A stretch of 64,000 nucleotides of DNA. Source: Pseudochelatococcus contaminans (GTDB lineage: Bacteria > Pseudomonadota > Alphaproteobacteria > Rhizobiales > Beijerinckiaceae). The stretch covers positions 62,001 through 126,000 of the forward strand of contig NZ_JACICC010000008.1 in the NCBI RefSeq assembly GCF_014195635.1. The letters run 5' to 3'. The first letter of the stretch is position 1, and the number at the start of each line of letters is the position of its first letter. A program made the position numbers and the translations under genes. Below the pieces are notes generated by a model. That model saw nothing but the letters and a program-made list of their open reading frames with translations. It made no database searches and was not told the origin of the DNA. This document shows positions 1 to 12,469 of this stretch, one piece after another.

Positions 1-166
1 TCTCCGACCGACCGAGCGACTGGTGTGTACCAGCCTGGCGCTTGGCAAGCTGCCAACGCACATAGCGCTGAATCAGATCAAGGCGAGGCTCAAGACCAAA
101 GATCGCATCGTCGAGCTCGATCGCGCCGGCAGTCCCGCCGTCGAGTGTTGTAATATCGAGCTTCAT
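1..166 (-). CDS. rplD: 50S ribosomal protein L4, N-terminal part (cut by window edge)
   Basis: Encodes the start of ribosomal protein L4, a 23S rRNA-binding protein that lines the peptide exit tunnel. Reading from 166 leftward gives [20 protein letters not shown], followed by a segment ending ...[19 protein letters not shown], the usual L4 N-terminus including the conserved helix that ends in WQLAKRQ. About 55 residues are present and the rest lies outside the window. The start ATG overlaps the rplC stop as ATGA (163-166), so the two genes are translationally coupled in the S10 operon order rpsJ-rplC-rplD. Confidence 0.93.
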   Translation of the reverse strand, partial: MKLDITTLDGGTAGAIELDDAIFGLEPRLDLIQRYVRWQLAKRQAGTHQSLGRSE

Positions 167-882
167 TCTGCGCTCTCCTGAACTTCAGCCACAGCAGCCT
201 GTGCACCGCGTTCACGGAAGCTGCCTGGAACAGGCGCTTCTTTCGGAAGCGAACGCTTCACCGAATCGCGCACTGTGATCCAGCCCCCGGCAACGCCCGG
301 CACTGCACCCTCGACAAGAATAAGCCCACGCTCCAAATCGGTCTGCACAACACGCAGATTTTGTGTCGTGACGCGTTCTACACCGAGATGACCAGGCATC
401 TTCTTGTTCTTGAACGTCTTTCCGGGGTCTTGCCGACCGCCGGTCGAACCGATCGAACGGTGCGACACCGAAACACCATGGCTGGCCCGCAGACCGCCAA
501 AGTTCCAGCGCTTCATACCACCGGCAAAGCCCTTACCCGTGCTGATGCCTGTCACATCGACAAACTGTCCAGGCACGAAGTGATCGACAGTGATTTCTGC
601 GCCTACCGGAATTTCCTGACCGGGATCGACACGAAACTCTGCGAGCTTCTGCTTCGGCTCGACCTGCGCAGTCGCGTAATGACCACGTTCGGCTTTCGAG
701 ACGTTCTTAACCTTGGCTACGCCAACACCGACCTGCAGTGCCGTATAGCCATTCTTTTCGACGGTCCGATGCGCAACAACCTGACAGTTGTCAACTTTGA
801 GAACCGTTACCGGGATATGCTCCCCCGTATCTGTAAAGACACGAGTCATCCCGACTTTTTTTGCGATGACGCCGGAGCGCAT
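163..882 (-). CDS. rplC: 50S ribosomal protein L3
   Basis: Large-subunit protein that nucleates 23S rRNA folding near the peptidyl transferase centre. The protein of about 239 residues begins [16 protein letters not shown], typical of L3. It contains the conserved loop region with [16 protein letters not shown] and [20 protein letters not shown], which includes the glutamine methylated in many bacteria. An in-frame ATG two codons earlier is possible, but the GGAGG ribosome site lies 8 nt before the ATG at 882 and only 2 nt before the earlier one, so 882 is preferred. Second gene of the S10 operon segment after rpsJ. Confidence 0.96.
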   Translation of the reverse strand: MRSGVIAKKVGMTRVFTDTGEHIPVTVLKVDNCQVVAHRTVEKNGYTALQVGVGVAKVKNVSKAERGHYATAQVEPKQKLAEFRVDPGQEIPVGAEITVDHFVPGQFVDVTGISTGKGFAGGMKRWNFGGLRASHGVSVSHRSIGSTGGRQDPGKTFKNKKMPGHLGVERVTTQNLRVVQTDLERGLILVEGAVPGVAGGWITVRDSVKRSLPKEAPVPGSFRERGAQAAVAEVQESAE

Positions 883-931
883 GAGCATATCCTCCAGGGC
901 GTTCCTGGCTCTGACCATCCCCTAGGGGAGG

Positions 932-1243
932 TCAGAGCCTGATTTCCACGTCAACACCAGCAGCCAGATCAAGCTTCATAAGAGCATCGACCGTCTGCGG
1001 TGTGGGTTCAACGATATCGAGAACGCGCAGGTGAGTGCGCATCTCGAACTGCTCGCGCGACGTCTTGTCGATGTGCGGCGAACGATTCACAGTAAACTTC
1101 TTGATACGCGTAGGCAGCGGGATCGGACCCCGTACCTTCGCACCCGTCCGCTTGGCAGTCGACACAATCTCGAGTGTGGAAGCATCCAGCACACGATGGT
1201 CAAACGCCTTGAGGCGGATGCGTATATTCTGACCTTTTGTCAT
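932..1243 (-). CDS. rpsJ: 30S ribosomal protein S10
   Basis: Small-subunit protein S10 (NusE), which also takes part in transcription antitermination with NusB. The 103-residue protein starts [17 protein letters not shown] and carries the conserved [19 protein letters not shown] segment. The start at 1243 is chosen because family homology begins there; the open frame continues 15 codons upstream without homology. It follows tuf copy 1 with a 69-nt gap, so the S10 operon is read on from the str operon, as is common in proteobacteria. Confidence 0.96.
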   Translation of the reverse strand: MTKGQNIRIRLKAFDHRVLDASTLEIVSTAKRTGAKVRGPIPLPTRIKKFTVNRSPHIDKTSREQFEMRTHLRVLDIVEPTPQTVDALMKLDLAAGVDVEIRL

Positions 1244-1312
1244 AACAGCAACCTCAGGCCGAACCCGGCTCAGCGTAGCGTCCGGCATAAACCGGACGCC
1301 CCAAAAACAAAC

Positions 1313-2503
<1,191 letters not shown>

Positions 2504-2582
2504 CTCGCGGCTCCCTGAAAACTATTCGGCTTTAGCCGATCAATTCCTGAATATTGAAGTCAATACCTGTACGTCCAAATTA

Positions 2583-4652
2583 TTAGGCGTACTTGGCTTG
2601 CACTTCCTGAGCAACCGCTGAGGGGACCTGCTCGTAATGGTCGAACTGCATTGTGTACGTCGCACGCCCCTGGCTCATTGAGCGCAGCGTATTGACGTAA
2701 CCGAACATATTGGCCAACGGCACCATGGCATCGATCACAACGGCATTGCCGCGCATATCCTGCCCCTGAATCTGACCGCGACGAGAGTTGAGATCGCCGA
2801 TAACCGAGCCGGTGTAATCTTCCGGTGTCACCACTTCGACCTTCATGATCGGCTCAAGCAGTACGGATCCGCCCTTTTGAAGCGCTTCACGCAAACCAGC
2901 GCGGGCAGCGATTTCGAACGCCAGCGCCGAAGAGTCGACTTCGTGATAAGCGCCGTCGATCAACTCGATCTTCAGGTCAACGACCGGGAAGCCAGCGAGA
3001 ATACCCGCACCCAGAACACTTTCGAGGCCCTTTTCGACGCCAGGGATGTATTCCTTAGGCACCGCACCGCCGACGATCTTGGAGTTAAACGAATACCCTT
3101 CACCCGCCTCAGCCGGCTCAACTACCAGCTTCACACGTGCAAATTGTCCCGTACCACCCGTCTGCTTCTTATGCGTGTAATCGATCTCGACTTTCTTCGA
3201 GATGCGCTCACGATAAGCCACCTGAGGAGCACCGATATTTGCATCGACCTTATAGGTGCGACGAAGAATGTCGACCTTGATGTCAAGATGCAGCTCGCCC
3301 ATACCCTTCAGAATTGTCTGACCGGACTCGCTGTCCGTCGAAACGCGGAAGGAAGGATCCTCGGCAGCCAACTTGGAAAGCGCGATACCGAGCTTTTCCT
3401 GATCAGCCTTGGACTTCGGCTCGATTGCGATCTCGATGACCGGCTCCGGGAACTCCATACGCTCAAGAATGACCGGCTTCGCCGTATCGCAAAGCGTATC
3501 ACCGGTGCGGACTTCTTTGAGGCCAGCAAGCGCGACGATATCGCCAGCATGCGCCTCTTTAATGTCTTCGCGGTTATTTGCATGCATCAACAACATGCGG
3601 CCGATACGTTCTTTCTTGTCACGAGTCGAGTTCAATACCGAATCGCCAGCCCTCAACACGCCTGAGTAAATACGCGAGAAGGTAATAGTCCCGACGAAGG
3701 GGTCATCCATGATCTTGAACGCAAGAACAGACAGAGGCTCTTCGTCAGAAGGCTTCCGCTCGGTCGGCTCTTCCGTCTTGAAGTCGATGCCCTTAATCGC
3801 GCCACGGTCAAGCGGCGACGGCAGATAGTTCACGACTGCGTCGAGAAGCGGATGAATACCGCGATTTCTAAACGCAGATCCGCACAACACAGGATGGAAC
3901 GCACGACCTTGCACGGCCTTGCGGACCAAACCACGAAGCGTCTCGACGTCGGGCTCTTGACCATCGAGGTAAGCAGCCATTGCGTCATCATCGAGCTCCA
4001 CAGCGGCCTCAATAAGCTTCGTGCGGTACTTTGCCGCCAGCTCAGCGAGATCAGCAGGGATATCCGTTTCGTCAAAGTTGCCCTGGGAATCGGGATAAAT
4101 GATCGCTTTTTGAGTGATCAGATCGACCACGCCAACGAAGTCATTTTCCGCGCCAATCGGAATCTGCAACAGCACAGGCTTGCCGGCAACACGATCGATG
4201 ATGGAGTCAACGCTCTTGAACAGATCAGAACCGACTTTGTCCATCTTATTGACGAACACGATACGCGGCACGTCGTACTTATCGGCCTGACGCCAGACAG
4301 TTTCGGTCTGCGGTTCGACGCCCTGGCTGCCATCAAGCACGCACACGGCACCGTCAAGCACGCGCAGCGAACGCTCCACCTCAATCGTGAAGTCGACGTG
4401 GCCGGGGGTGTCGATGATGTTCAGGCGGTGACCCTGCCAGAAGCAGGTGGTCGCAGCCGACGTAATCGTGATGCCACGCTCCTGCTCCTGGTCCATCCAG
4501 TCCATCGTCGCGGCGCCTTCATGCGTCTCGCCGATTTTGTGGTTCTTACCAGTGAAGAACAGAATACGCTCGGTCGTCGTGGTCTTGCCGGCGTCGATAT
4601 GCGCCATGATTCCGAAGTTGCGGTAATCGGCAATTGCGTGCGTGCGAGACAT
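2583..4652 (-). CDS. fusA: Elongation factor G
   Basis: Translocation GTPase. 689 residues, the usual size. The G1 motif AHIDAGKT is at residues 17-24, followed by DTPGHVDF and NKMDK. The C-terminal domains IV and V are complete, with [12 protein letters not shown] and [16 protein letters not shown] near the end. Encoded between rpsG (27 nt upstream) and tuf copy 1 (79 nt downstream), the standard str operon order. Nothing unusual is seen in the fusidic-acid target region at this level of inspection. Confidence 0.98.
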   Translation of the reverse strand: MSRTHAIADYRNFGIMAHIDAGKTTTTERILFFTGKNHKIGETHEGAATMDWMDQEQERGITITSAATTCFWQGHRLNIIDTPGHVDFTIEVERSLRVLDGAVCVLDGSQGVEPQTETVWRQADKYDVPRIVFVNKMDKVGSDLFKSVDSIIDRVAGKPVLLQIPIGAENDFVGVVDLITQKAIIYPDSQGNFDETDIPADLAELAAKYRTKLIEAAVELDDDAMAAYLDGQEPDVETLRGLVRKAVQGRAFHPVLCGSAFRNRGIHPLLDAVVNYLPSPLDRGAIKGIDFKTEEPTERKPSDEEPLSVLAFKIMDDPFVGTITFSRIYSGVLRAGDSVLNSTRDKKERIGRMLLMHANNREDIKEAHAGDIVALAGLKEVRTGDTLCDTAKPVILERMEFPEPVIEIAIEPKSKADQEKLGIALSKLAAEDPSFRVSTDSESGQTILKGMGELHLDIKVDILRRTYKVDANIGAPQVAYRERISKKVEIDYTHKKQTGGTGQFARVKLVVEPAEAGEGYSFNSKIVGGAVPKEYIPGVEKGLESVLGAGILAGFPVVDLKIELIDGAYHEVDSSALAFEIAARAGLREALQKGGSVLLEPIMKVEVVTPEDYTGSVIGDLNSRRGQIQGQDMRGNAVVIDAMVPLANMFGYVNTLRSMSQGRATYTMQFDHYEQVPSAVAQEVQAKYA

Positions 4653-4679
4653 CGTCGTGGCTCCGTGTGACCCGGTTCG

Positions 4680-5150
4680 TTACCAGCGGTAGTGCGAGAA
4701 AGCGCGATTGGCGTCAGCCATGCGATGCGTGTCTTCACGCTTCTTCACGGCATTACCACGGCTATTTGATGCATCGATCAGCTCGGCCGAAAGACGCTCG
4801 ACCATCGTGCGGTCATTGCGTGCCCGGGCAGCCGTGATGAGCCAGCGGATTGCAAGCGCCTGACGACGCTCATTGCGGACTTCGACAGGAACCTGGTACG
4901 TCGCACCACCGACACGACGCGACCGAACCTCGATGGCCGGCGCAACGTTGTCGAGGGCCTGCTTGAACACAGGAAGAGCCTCGGTCTTCAGTTTCTGCTC
5001 GATGACATCGAAGGCGCCATAGACGATAGCCTCGGCTGCGGACTTCTTGCCATCACGCATAATGGAATTCATGAACTTGGTGACGACGATATCGCCGAAC
5101 TTTGCGTCCGGAATGATCTCGCGCTTTTCCGCACTATGGCGACGGGACAT
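4680..5150 (-). CDS. rpsG: 30S ribosomal protein S7
   Basis: Primary 16S rRNA-binding protein of the 30S head, and a translational repressor of the str operon in E. coli. 156 residues beginning [20 protein letters not shown], with the conserved central helix [15 protein letters not shown] and the C-terminal AFSHYRW. Length and ends match the family. Spaced 27 nt from fusA and 130 nt from rpsL. Confidence 0.97.
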   Translation of the reverse strand: MSRRHSAEKREIIPDAKFGDIVVTKFMNSIMRDGKKSAAEAIVYGAFDVIEQKLKTEALPVFKQALDNVAPAIEVRSRRVGGATYQVPVEVRNERRQALAIRWLITAARARNDRTMVERLSAELIDASNSRGNAVKKREDTHRMADANRAFSHYRW

Positions 5151-5280
5151 CGGCTTTCGCTCCGCCTAGAACTAAGGACAAGGGAAATCTTTTAATTTAC
5201 CCGAATTGCCCTAAAAAACATCTCAAACGAAAATCAGGCGCTGCACATCAATTGATAACAAACAGCCCGATACGCATTTA

Positions 5281-5652
5281 TCACTTCGGCCGCTTGGCAC
5301 CATACTTCGAACGGCGCTGCTTGCGGTTCTTGACACCCTGGGTATCGAGAACACCGCGAAGAATGTGATAGCGCACGCCCGGCAAGTCCTTTACGCGGCC
5401 ACCGCGGATAAGAACCACAGAGTGCTCCTGGAGGTTGTGACCCTCACCAGGAATATAACCGATAACTTCGAAACCGTTCGTCAGACGAACCTTAGCAACC
5501 TTACGGAGAGCAGAGTTCGGCTTCTTCGGCGTTGTGGTGTAAACGCGCGTGCAGACACCCCGCTTTTGCGGGCAAGACTCGAGGGCAGGAACCTTGTTCC
5601 GGCTCTTTTGCGCCGTCCGCGGCTTGCGGATCAACTGGCTGATCGTCGGCAT
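5281..5652 (-). CDS. rpsL: 30S ribosomal protein S12
   Basis: Decoding-centre protein S12, first gene of the str operon here. 123 residues from [20 protein letters not shown]. The [14 protein letters not shown] segment and the [10 protein letters not shown] segment carry the lysines (near 43 and 88 in E. coli numbering) whose mutation gives streptomycin resistance. Both are lysine, so the sequence predicts a sensitive S12. The ATG at 5652 matches family N-termini; the frame extends seven codons further upstream without homology. Confidence 0.97.
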   Translation of the reverse strand: MPTISQLIRKPRTAQKSRNKVPALESCPQKRGVCTRVYTTTPKKPNSALRKVAKVRLTNGFEVIGYIPGEGHNLQEHSVVLIRGGRVKDLPGVRYHILRGVLDTQGVKNRKQRRSKYGAKRPK

Positions 5653-5673
5653 ACTATCTTCTCTCGTTTTCAA

Positions 5674-6132
5674 CCGCTGGATGGCGAACCATCCACAACG
5701 TCGGCCGTTGGCCTAATCCTTCATCAGAGCCAGCGGCCCCTGAAACAAATCGATTGAGCCGCGCCGCCAAAGATGAATCCGTCAGGATACAAATGACAAC
5801 GCGCTATCGTGCCTGATGCAATAAAGCATCAAGCACTTGCACACGCAGAGGATCAGATTCTCACCTGATCATGCTCCAGATCTGACAATCAAGCCATACT
5901 TGCGGCCAGTCGGTGCTAAGAACGGCAACGTTTAGGGTCTATCCATCAAGGCTAGGCGCCTCGAACCAGAAAACCTACGGCTTGCCGAAAGTCGGACTTG
6001 TTTACCTTTAGATTCGCGTCCCGTCAAGGGTGAAACCTAAGGGAATCTTTAATCCGAGCCAGGAAAAAGCTGGCAAATAAAGGAGACCCGCCAATCGATG
6101 ACAGGCTGCCAGACAGCGCCTTGGAAAGTAAA
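5674..6132. other. Gene-free stretch upstream of rpsL
   Basis: About 460 bases between rpsL and the terminator after tRNA-Trp hold no convincing gene on either strand. It presumably carries the promoter and leader of the str operon, but no clear -35/-10 pair was found. A short GATGCAATAAAGCATC hairpin is present near 5816. In many alphaproteobacteria this position is filled by secE-nusG-rplK-rplA-rplJ-rplL-rpoB-rpoC, of which no trace is seen. Confidence 0.5.
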
Positions 6133-6177
6133 ATCAGGCTGGGCAGCTATCTGCCTCAGATAGCTGCCCAGCCTGAT
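6133..6177 (-). terminator. Strong terminator after tRNA-Trp
   Basis: A 21-bp perfect inverted repeat (6133-6153 with 6157-6177, 3-nt loop) is followed on the minus strand by a T-rich tail (TTTACTTT). It lies 22 nt beyond the CCA end of tRNA-Trp, so it should end transcription coming through tuf copy 2 and tRNA-Trp. On the plus strand the tail is not T-rich. Confidence 0.8.
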
Positions 6178-6199
6178 AATCTCATAATACCTGCCGAAT

Positions 6200-6276
6200 T
6201 GGCAGGAGTGGAGGGACTCGAACCCCCAACCCCCGGTTTTGGAGACCGGTGCTCTAGCCAGTTGAGCTACACTCCT
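6200..6276 (-). tRNA. tRNA-Trp (CCA anticodon)
   Basis: 77 nt including an encoded 3' CCA. Acceptor stem AGGAGTG/CACTCCT, D arm with AGCTCAACTGGCTAGAGC, anticodon stem CCGGT/ACCGG around the loop CTCCAAA (anticodon CCA), and T loop TTCGAGT. Placed 81 nt downstream of tuf copy 2, the conserved tuf-trnW order. Confidence 0.95.
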
Positions 6277-6357
6277 AGAGATTCGCAGCGCAAAAGCTGC
6301 GAATCATTTTGTCGTATTTTTGATGTCTGCGCATCTTTTGCATGCGCAGACAGATAA

Positions 6358-7548
<1,191 letters not shown>

Positions 7549-7732
7549 CGACGTCGCTCTCTCGTCCCGAACTGAAACGCCCCCTGTATCTTCCGATACA
7601 GAAGGCTTACCAGCGCCTCGTCCGGCCCCACCAGCCGGGACGGCGCCATACGTAACTTTCTCTGCCTGCGCGTGGCATCCCGCGTCAATCTGGCGCGACC
7701 GGATCGTTCTCCCGATCTTTCGCACCTGTGAC

Positions 7733-7806
7733 TGGAGCGGGTGAAGGGAATCGAACCCTCGTCATCAGCTTGGAAGGCTGTTGCTCTACCATTGAGCTAC
7801 ACCCGC
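7733..7806 (-). tRNA. tRNA-Gly (TCC anticodon)
   Basis: 74 nt with an encoded CCA. Acceptor GCGGGTG/CACCCGC, D arm with AGCTCAATGGTAGAGC, anticodon loop CTTCCAA giving anticodon TCC, and T loop TTCGATT. Followed by tuf copy 2 at a distance of about 185 nt, so it is probably cotranscribed with it. Confidence 0.94.
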
Positions 7807-7831
7807 GCGACACACACAGTCCCGGAACGGG

Positions 7832-7916
7832 TGGTGGAGGAGGTTGGATTCGAACCAACGTAGGCGTAGCCAACGGATTTACAGTCCGTCCCCTTTAACC
7901 ACTCGGGCACTCCTCC
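7832..7916 (-). tRNA. tRNA-Tyr (GTA anticodon)
   Basis: 85-nt class II tRNA with an encoded CCA. Acceptor GGAGGAG/CTCCTCC, anticodon stem ACGGA/TCCGT around the loop CTGTAAA (anticodon GTA), a long variable arm, and T loop TTCGAAT. First gene of the tRNA-Tyr, tRNA-Gly, tuf, tRNA-Trp unit. Confidence 0.95.
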
Positions 7917-8149
7917 GGCCCATTCCGGCAGACCACCGCACGTAACGCCATCTCCTGCAAATCACAGTGTGGCGTCCGCATCGGCGGAAGCAGCGGGCGG
8001 TACTTAGAGCGGACCGCATGGCAATGTCAACACTTATTCGGACTGTTTTTTCGCCAGCTGTGTTTCTCCCAGTGCGCCGGAGGTGACGCGGATTGGCAAA
8101 TCCGTGGCGATCATGCGACGTATGCAGCACGCAATCAGGAACCGTCAGA

Positions 8150-8980
8150 ATGAACGATAAACCCAGCCGTCCCCGTCCAGCAGGCACACACCGCGCTGGC
8201 CCGCATTGGCGTCGTGGAATGGCCAGCAACCGCAGAGGGCCGGATCGCACGGGCGAGCACGAAGAGGATGGCGTTATCCTTTACGGCTGGCATGCAGTTC
8301 ATGAGGCGCTGGCGAATCCCGCGCGGCGTTTCAAGTCGTTGCTCGTCACGGAGAATGCGGCACGTCGGCTTACGGAGGTTTTCCACAACCTTCCCATTAT
8401 GCCAACCATCGTGCGACCGTCAGAGATCGACCGTCTGGTCAGTGCTGACTCGGTTCATCAAGGGATGTTGCTCTATGCCGAATCGCTCCCGACGCTCACG
8501 GTGGAAGATCTGGCGCCCGAATCACTTATTCTGGTCCTTGACCAGCTTACCGATCCGCATAATGTCGGCGCCATTGTTCGCACCGCCTGCGCTTTCGGGG
8601 TGGATGCTATCGTGACCACTGCGCGTCATAGCCCCGCTGCAACTGGCGTGCTGGCGAAATCTGCTTCCGGGGGGCTGGAGCATGTGCCGTTCGTCATCGT
8701 CCGAAATCTGGCTGGTGCGCTGCAAACGCTGTCCGAGCGCGGTTATCTCTGCGTGGGGCTTGATTCGGAAGGCGAGCAGGCTCTCGCGGATGTTCCTCTC
8801 AGGCGGCCTTTGGCGCTCGTGCTGGGCGCCGAGGGCAAAGGATTGCGCCAGCTGACGCGCGAGCGTTGCAACGTACTGGCGCGGCTTGACGTTCCGGGAA
8901 AAATCAAGAGCCTCAACGTGTCCAACGCCGCAGCCGTTTGCCTCTATGACGTGACATCGCGCCTTTCTGCCAAGGGGTGA
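8150..8980 (+). CDS. rlmB: 23S rRNA 2'-O-methyltransferase of the SpoU/TrmH family (RlmB-like)
   Basis: Predicted to methylate the 2'-OH of a 23S rRNA guanosine (G2251 in E. coli). After a basic, proline-rich N-terminal tail comes the substrate-binding domain (LYGWHAVHEALANPARRF). The SPOUT fold follows, with three signature motifs: LTDPHNVGAIVRTACAFGVD, LVLGAEGKGLRQL and KIKSLNVSNAAA. The ATG at 8150 gives 276 residues. A TTG at 8093 in the same frame has a perfect GGAGGTG 8 nt upstream and would add 19 residues, so the start is uncertain. Divergent from tRNA-Tyr and convergent with anmK. Confidence 0.88.
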   Translation: MNDKPSRPRPAGTHRAGPHWRRGMASNRRGPDRTGEHEEDGVILYGWHAVHEALANPARRFKSLLVTENAARRLTEVFHNLPIMPTIVRPSEIDRLVSADSVHQGMLLYAESLPTLTVEDLAPESLILVLDQLTDPHNVGAIVRTACAFGVDAIVTTARHSPAATGVLAKSASGGLEHVPFVIVRNLAGALQTLSERGYLCVGLDSEGEQALADVPLRRPLALVLGAEGKGLRQLTRERCNVLARLDVPGKIKSLNVSNAAAVCLYDVTSRLSAKG

Positions 8981-9083
8981 CTTTCGCTTCCCTCAGACGT
9001 GATTCGTGTCACGGGCGAAGCGTCCACCCGGCGGCATTCGGTTGCTGATTCGGTTTCGTGCCCCGGTCCAACGCGTCCTCTGA

Positions 9084-10199
9084 CTACCCGCCTGCGACCA
9101 CACCGCCGGTTGTGGGTTCGGACACACCCGTTGTGCCTGGCAGTGACAGCGGCAGCCCCTTCAGGCTCCGCACGGCCAGATAAGCGAATGCCTGCGCTTC
9201 CATGGAATCGGCAGACCACCCCAGTTCATCGGCGATAACAACGCGTGCGCCGGTGTTGACGCCTATGCGTCGCACCAGTTCCCGGTTGCGTGCGCCGCCA
9301 CCGCAAATGACCCAGAGCTTTGGCGGATGCGGCAAAAGAGGAATGACGTGCGCCACGGCGCGGGCCGAGAATTCCGTCAACGTCGCGGCCCCATCCGCCA
9401 CCGACAACCCGGAAAGATCCGGCACGTTGAAGGCATTCCGATCCAGAGATTTTGGTGGCTGACGGGTGAAAAACGGATCTTGCATCAGCAGGGTGACAAC
9501 CGATTCATTCACCTCGCCACGGCTGGCGCTGTCGCCATCGCGGTCCACAGGAGAGCCGGTGCGGTTGAGCATAAAATCGTCGATGAGGGCATTGCCCGGC
9601 CCGGTATCGCAGGCAATCAACCCGTCGCTGTCATCGGTATCGACATAGGTGATATTCGCCACCCCGCCGAGGTTGAGAACCGCGACCGGCCCCACAGCCT
9701 TGACCTTGCGCACCAGTGCCTGATGGAACAGCGGCACCAGCGGCGCGCCCTGCCCTCCGTGCGCCAGATCGTTGGCGCGAAAATCATGAACCACCGGCAC
9801 GCCGAAATGAGCAGCCAAAGCTTGACCATCGCCGATCTGGACGGTCAATCCCTCTTCAGGACGATGCAGAACCGTCTGCCCGTGGAAACCGATGACGTCC
9901 ACGCCACCGTGTTTCAGCTTGCAGGTCGATAAAAACCCCTCAAGCGCCCGGATGTGGCGATGTGTCACCATGGCCTCCGCATCCGCCAGAGGGCCGGGCC
10001 GCTCGTCGCGTGACTTGATTCCCGCCGCAGCGCCAATTGCGCGGCGTAGCAGCAGGCGATCAGCCTCATCGTAAGGGTGCATGCCCGCCGGACCGAGACT
10101 CTGCACCGTTACGCCGTCTGTCTCGACGAATGCGAGATCGATGCCGTCCATCGACGTACCACTCATCAATCCGACTGCCCGAAAAATCTGTCCCGCCAT
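9084..10199 (-). CDS. anmK: Anhydro-N-acetylmuramic acid kinase
   Basis: Phosphorylates 1,6-anhydro-MurNAc with cleavage of the anhydro ring, returning cell-wall sugars to metabolism. 371 residues. The ATP-binding phosphate loop GLMSGTSMDGIDLAFVE is near residue 11, GFHGQTVLHRP follows, and the ASKHA-type motifs IACDTGPGNALIDD and WVICGGGARNREL are present. Divergent from tyrS, an arrangement common in alphaproteobacteria. Convergent with rlmB. Confidence 0.93.
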   Translation of the reverse strand: MAGQIFRAVGLMSGTSMDGIDLAFVETDGVTVQSLGPAGMHPYDEADRLLLRRAIGAAAGIKSRDERPGPLADAEAMVTHRHIRALEGFLSTCKLKHGGVDVIGFHGQTVLHRPEEGLTVQIGDGQALAAHFGVPVVHDFRANDLAHGGQGAPLVPLFHQALVRKVKAVGPVAVLNLGGVANITYVDTDDSDGLIACDTGPGNALIDDFMLNRTGSPVDRDGDSASRGEVNESVVTLLMQDPFFTRQPPKSLDRNAFNVPDLSGLSVADGAATLTEFSARAVAHVIPLLPHPPKLWVICGGGARNRELVRRIGVNTGARVVIADELGWSADSMEAQAFAYLAVRSLKGLPLSLPGTTGVSEPTTGGVVAGG

Positions 10200-10443
10200 G
10201 ATTCACGCCCGCACAAATAATTTCATCGATGGGTACAATACAGGCCTTCCGCATTGTGTGCGCCACGAATCATGCGTGAAAGTGGCCCGCAGCAGCAGCA
10301 TCGCGGCCTTGATGAGCGAATCGCCAACGGTTATTTGCCCTGTTGCCGGCATGCGGCTGATTTCCATTCGTGGCGCAAGCTGTTATAGACCGGCGCGATC
10401 CTTTACGTGGATCGGACACCAATCCTCCAGATAAAGCAGACTG

Positions 10444-11703
10444 ATGACCGTTTTCCGTTCCGATTTCCTCCGTGCGCTCGATGAGCGCGGCCTCATTCAC
10501 CAGGCTTCCGACGCCGAGGGCCTCGATGCCCTTGCACTGTCCGGCAGGATAACGGCTTACGTGGGCTATGATCTGACGGCAGCCAGCCTGCATGTCGGGC
10601 ACATGACCAACATCATGATGCTGCGCCGCCTTCAGCAAAGCGGCCATAAGCCAATCGTGCTGCTCGGCGGCGGCACCACCCGCATCGGCGACCCCTCCTT
10701 CCGCGACGATGCACGTCCCCTGCTTAACGACGAGCAGATCGAGGCCAACAAAGAGAGCATCCGCAAGGTGTTCTCGCGTTTTCTAACCTTCGGCGACGGC
10801 CCCACCGACGCGGTAATGGTCGACAACGCCGAATGGCTCGACAAGCTGGAATACATTCCCTTCCTGCGCGACGTGGGCCGGCACTTCTCGGTCAATCGTA
10901 TGCTCAGCTTCGAATCGGTGAAGACGCGGCTTGATCGCGACCAATCTTTGTCGTTCCTCGAATTCAACTACATGATCCTGCAGGCCTATGACTTCCTGGA
11001 GCTGTCGCGTCGTTATGGCTGCCAGTTGCAGATGGGCGGCTCGGATCAGTGGGGCAACATCATCAACGGCATGGAGCTTGGCCGCCGGATCGACAACAAG
11101 CAGCTCTTTGCCCTGACATCGCCGCTGCTCACCACGGCATCTGGCGCCAAAATGGGCAAGTCGGCGGGTGGAGCTGTATGGCTTAATGACGACCTGCTGC
11201 CCGCCTACGGCTTGTGGCAGTACTGGCGCAACACCGAAGATGCGGATGTCGGGCGCTTCCTGCGCATCTTCACCGATCTGCCTTTGGACGAAATCGCGCG
11301 GCTTGAAGCGCTGGAAGGCGCAGAACGCAACGACGCCAAGAAAATCCTCGCCACCGAGATCACCGCCCTGCTGCACGGTCGCGAAGCAGCCGAGGCCGCA
11401 GCGGAAACTGCGCGCAAAACGTTTGAAGAAGGCGCGTTGGCTCAGGATTTGCCGAGCCATGACATCAATCGGGATGCGCTGGAGGCAGGGCTTGGAGTTC
11501 TCTCCGCCTTCGGGCCGGATTACACCGGCCTCGTCGCCTCCACCAGCGAGGCCAGGCGGCAGGTGAAGAGTGGCGGCCTTAAAGTCAATGACGTCACAGT
11601 CAGCGATGAAAAGGCCAAGTTGACGCTCGCGGATGTTGGCAATGAAGGCGTTATCAAGCTTTCTCTTGGCAAGAAAAAGCATGTATTGCTGAAAATAGTG
11701 TGA
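10444..11703 (+). CDS. tyrS: Tyrosyl-tRNA synthetase
   Basis: Class I aminoacyl-tRNA synthetase charging tRNA-Tyr. 419 residues, a normal length. The HIGH motif appears as HVGH ([12 protein letters not shown]) and the KMSKS loop as KMGKS ([10 protein letters not shown]). The tyrosine-binding [11 protein letters not shown] is present, and the C-terminal S4-like RNA-binding domain carries [19 protein letters not shown]. Divergent from anmK, with 244 nt between the two starts. Confidence 0.96.
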   Translation: MTVFRSDFLRALDERGLIHQASDAEGLDALALSGRITAYVGYDLTAASLHVGHMTNIMMLRRLQQSGHKPIVLLGGGTTRIGDPSFRDDARPLLNDEQIEANKESIRKVFSRFLTFGDGPTDAVMVDNAEWLDKLEYIPFLRDVGRHFSVNRMLSFESVKTRLDRDQSLSFLEFNYMILQAYDFLELSRRYGCQLQMGGSDQWGNIINGMELGRRIDNKQLFALTSPLLTTASGAKMGKSAGGAVWLNDDLLPAYGLWQYWRNTEDADVGRFLRIFTDLPLDEIARLEALEGAERNDAKKILATEITALLHGREAAEAAAETARKTFEEGALAQDLPSHDINRDALEAGLGVLSAFGPDYTGLVASTSEARRQVKSGGLKVNDVTVSDEKAKLTLADVGNEGVIKLSLGKKKHVLLKIV

Positions 11704-11752
11704 TTGCGAGCGGAACTATCGCCTCTCCAGCACGGTTATTGGAGCGACCGCA

Positions 11753-11819
11753 GCAGATAAAGCCGGTCACGATAAGGTCAATACGCTCTCAAATGCGTAT
11801 TGACGACGGGTTTATCTGC
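11753..11819. repeat. Nested inverted repeats between tyrS and the PRC-barrel gene
   Basis: Two nested stems: outer GCAGATAAA/TTTATCTGC (11753-11761 with 11811-11819) and inner TCAATACGC/GCGTATTGA (11778-11786 with 11795-11803). No long T tract follows on the plus strand. It could act as an attenuator, RNA stability element or cruciform in the 5' leader of the PRC-barrel gene. Function is not known. Confidence 0.5.
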
Positions 11820-11878
11820 GATGGGAAGCAGCAGGAAGGTCAAGCACCTTCCAGATCCAGAACCAGCAGGAGGGCAAG

Positions 11879-12247
11879 ATGGCTCATCTCGACGACACCG
11901 CAGGGACTCTGATCGGCGCGGACAACGTTTCCGGAACTGCCGTTTACAACGCAGCCGGAGAAGACCTCGGCTCCATCCACGACATCATCATCGACAAGAA
12001 GACCGGCCGCGTCGCGTACGCCGTCCTGTCCTTCGGCGGCTTCCTCGGCATTGGCGAAAAGTATCATCCGCTGCCGTGGTCGGCTCTGACGTATGACGTC
12101 AACCAGGGCGGCTACGTCGTCCACCTCACCCGCGAGCAGCTTGAGGGCGCCCCCCAGTTTGGCGCAGAGGAGCGTCCGGATTGGCGCGACCGCGCTTACG
12201 AGCAGCGCATCCACGATTACTACGGCATCGGTCCGTACTGGCTCTGA
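11879..12247 (+). CDS. PRC-barrel domain protein
   Basis: 122-residue soluble protein with one PRC-barrel domain: GTAVYNAAGEDLGSIHDI, then DKKTGRVAYAVLSFGGFLG, then KYHPLPWSALTYD. The PRC barrel is found in RimM and in photosynthetic reaction centre H subunits. Stand-alone versions are common in alphaproteobacteria and often stress-linked, but no specific role can be given. The SD AGGAGGG is 4 nt before the ATG. It is followed by a strong terminator, so it is probably monocistronic. Confidence 0.85.
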   Translation: MAHLDDTAGTLIGADNVSGTAVYNAAGEDLGSIHDIIIDKKTGRVAYAVLSFGGFLGIGEKYHPLPWSALTYDVNQGGYVVHLTREQLEGAPQFGAEERPDWRDRAYEQRIHDYYGIGPYWL

Positions 12248-12317
12248 TAACCCTTATGCGCAGGCTGGTGGGCACTGCCCGGCCAGCCATAAGCGCAGAG
12301 GCCTTATCAAGGCATTC

Positions 12318-12364
12318 AATCAGGCTCTTTTCGCCTCTGGCAGGCGGAAAGGGCCTGATTTTTT
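12318..12364 (+). terminator. Rho-independent terminator after the PRC-barrel gene
   Basis: Long hairpin AATCAGGC...CGCC / GGCG...GCCTGATT with a 7-nt loop, followed by six T residues (12359-12364). It is 71 nt past the PRC-barrel stop codon and faces the end of the S10 peptidase gene on the other strand. Confidence 0.8.
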
Positions 12365-12469
12365 GCGGCTGAGCGTTCGCGGAATAAACCGAGAATCAGT
12401 ATGCCAGATTGTCGACTTCGCCGTCCTCGTGCGCTCAACCCGATCGGATCGGGTGGAGCGTAAGCTGTT

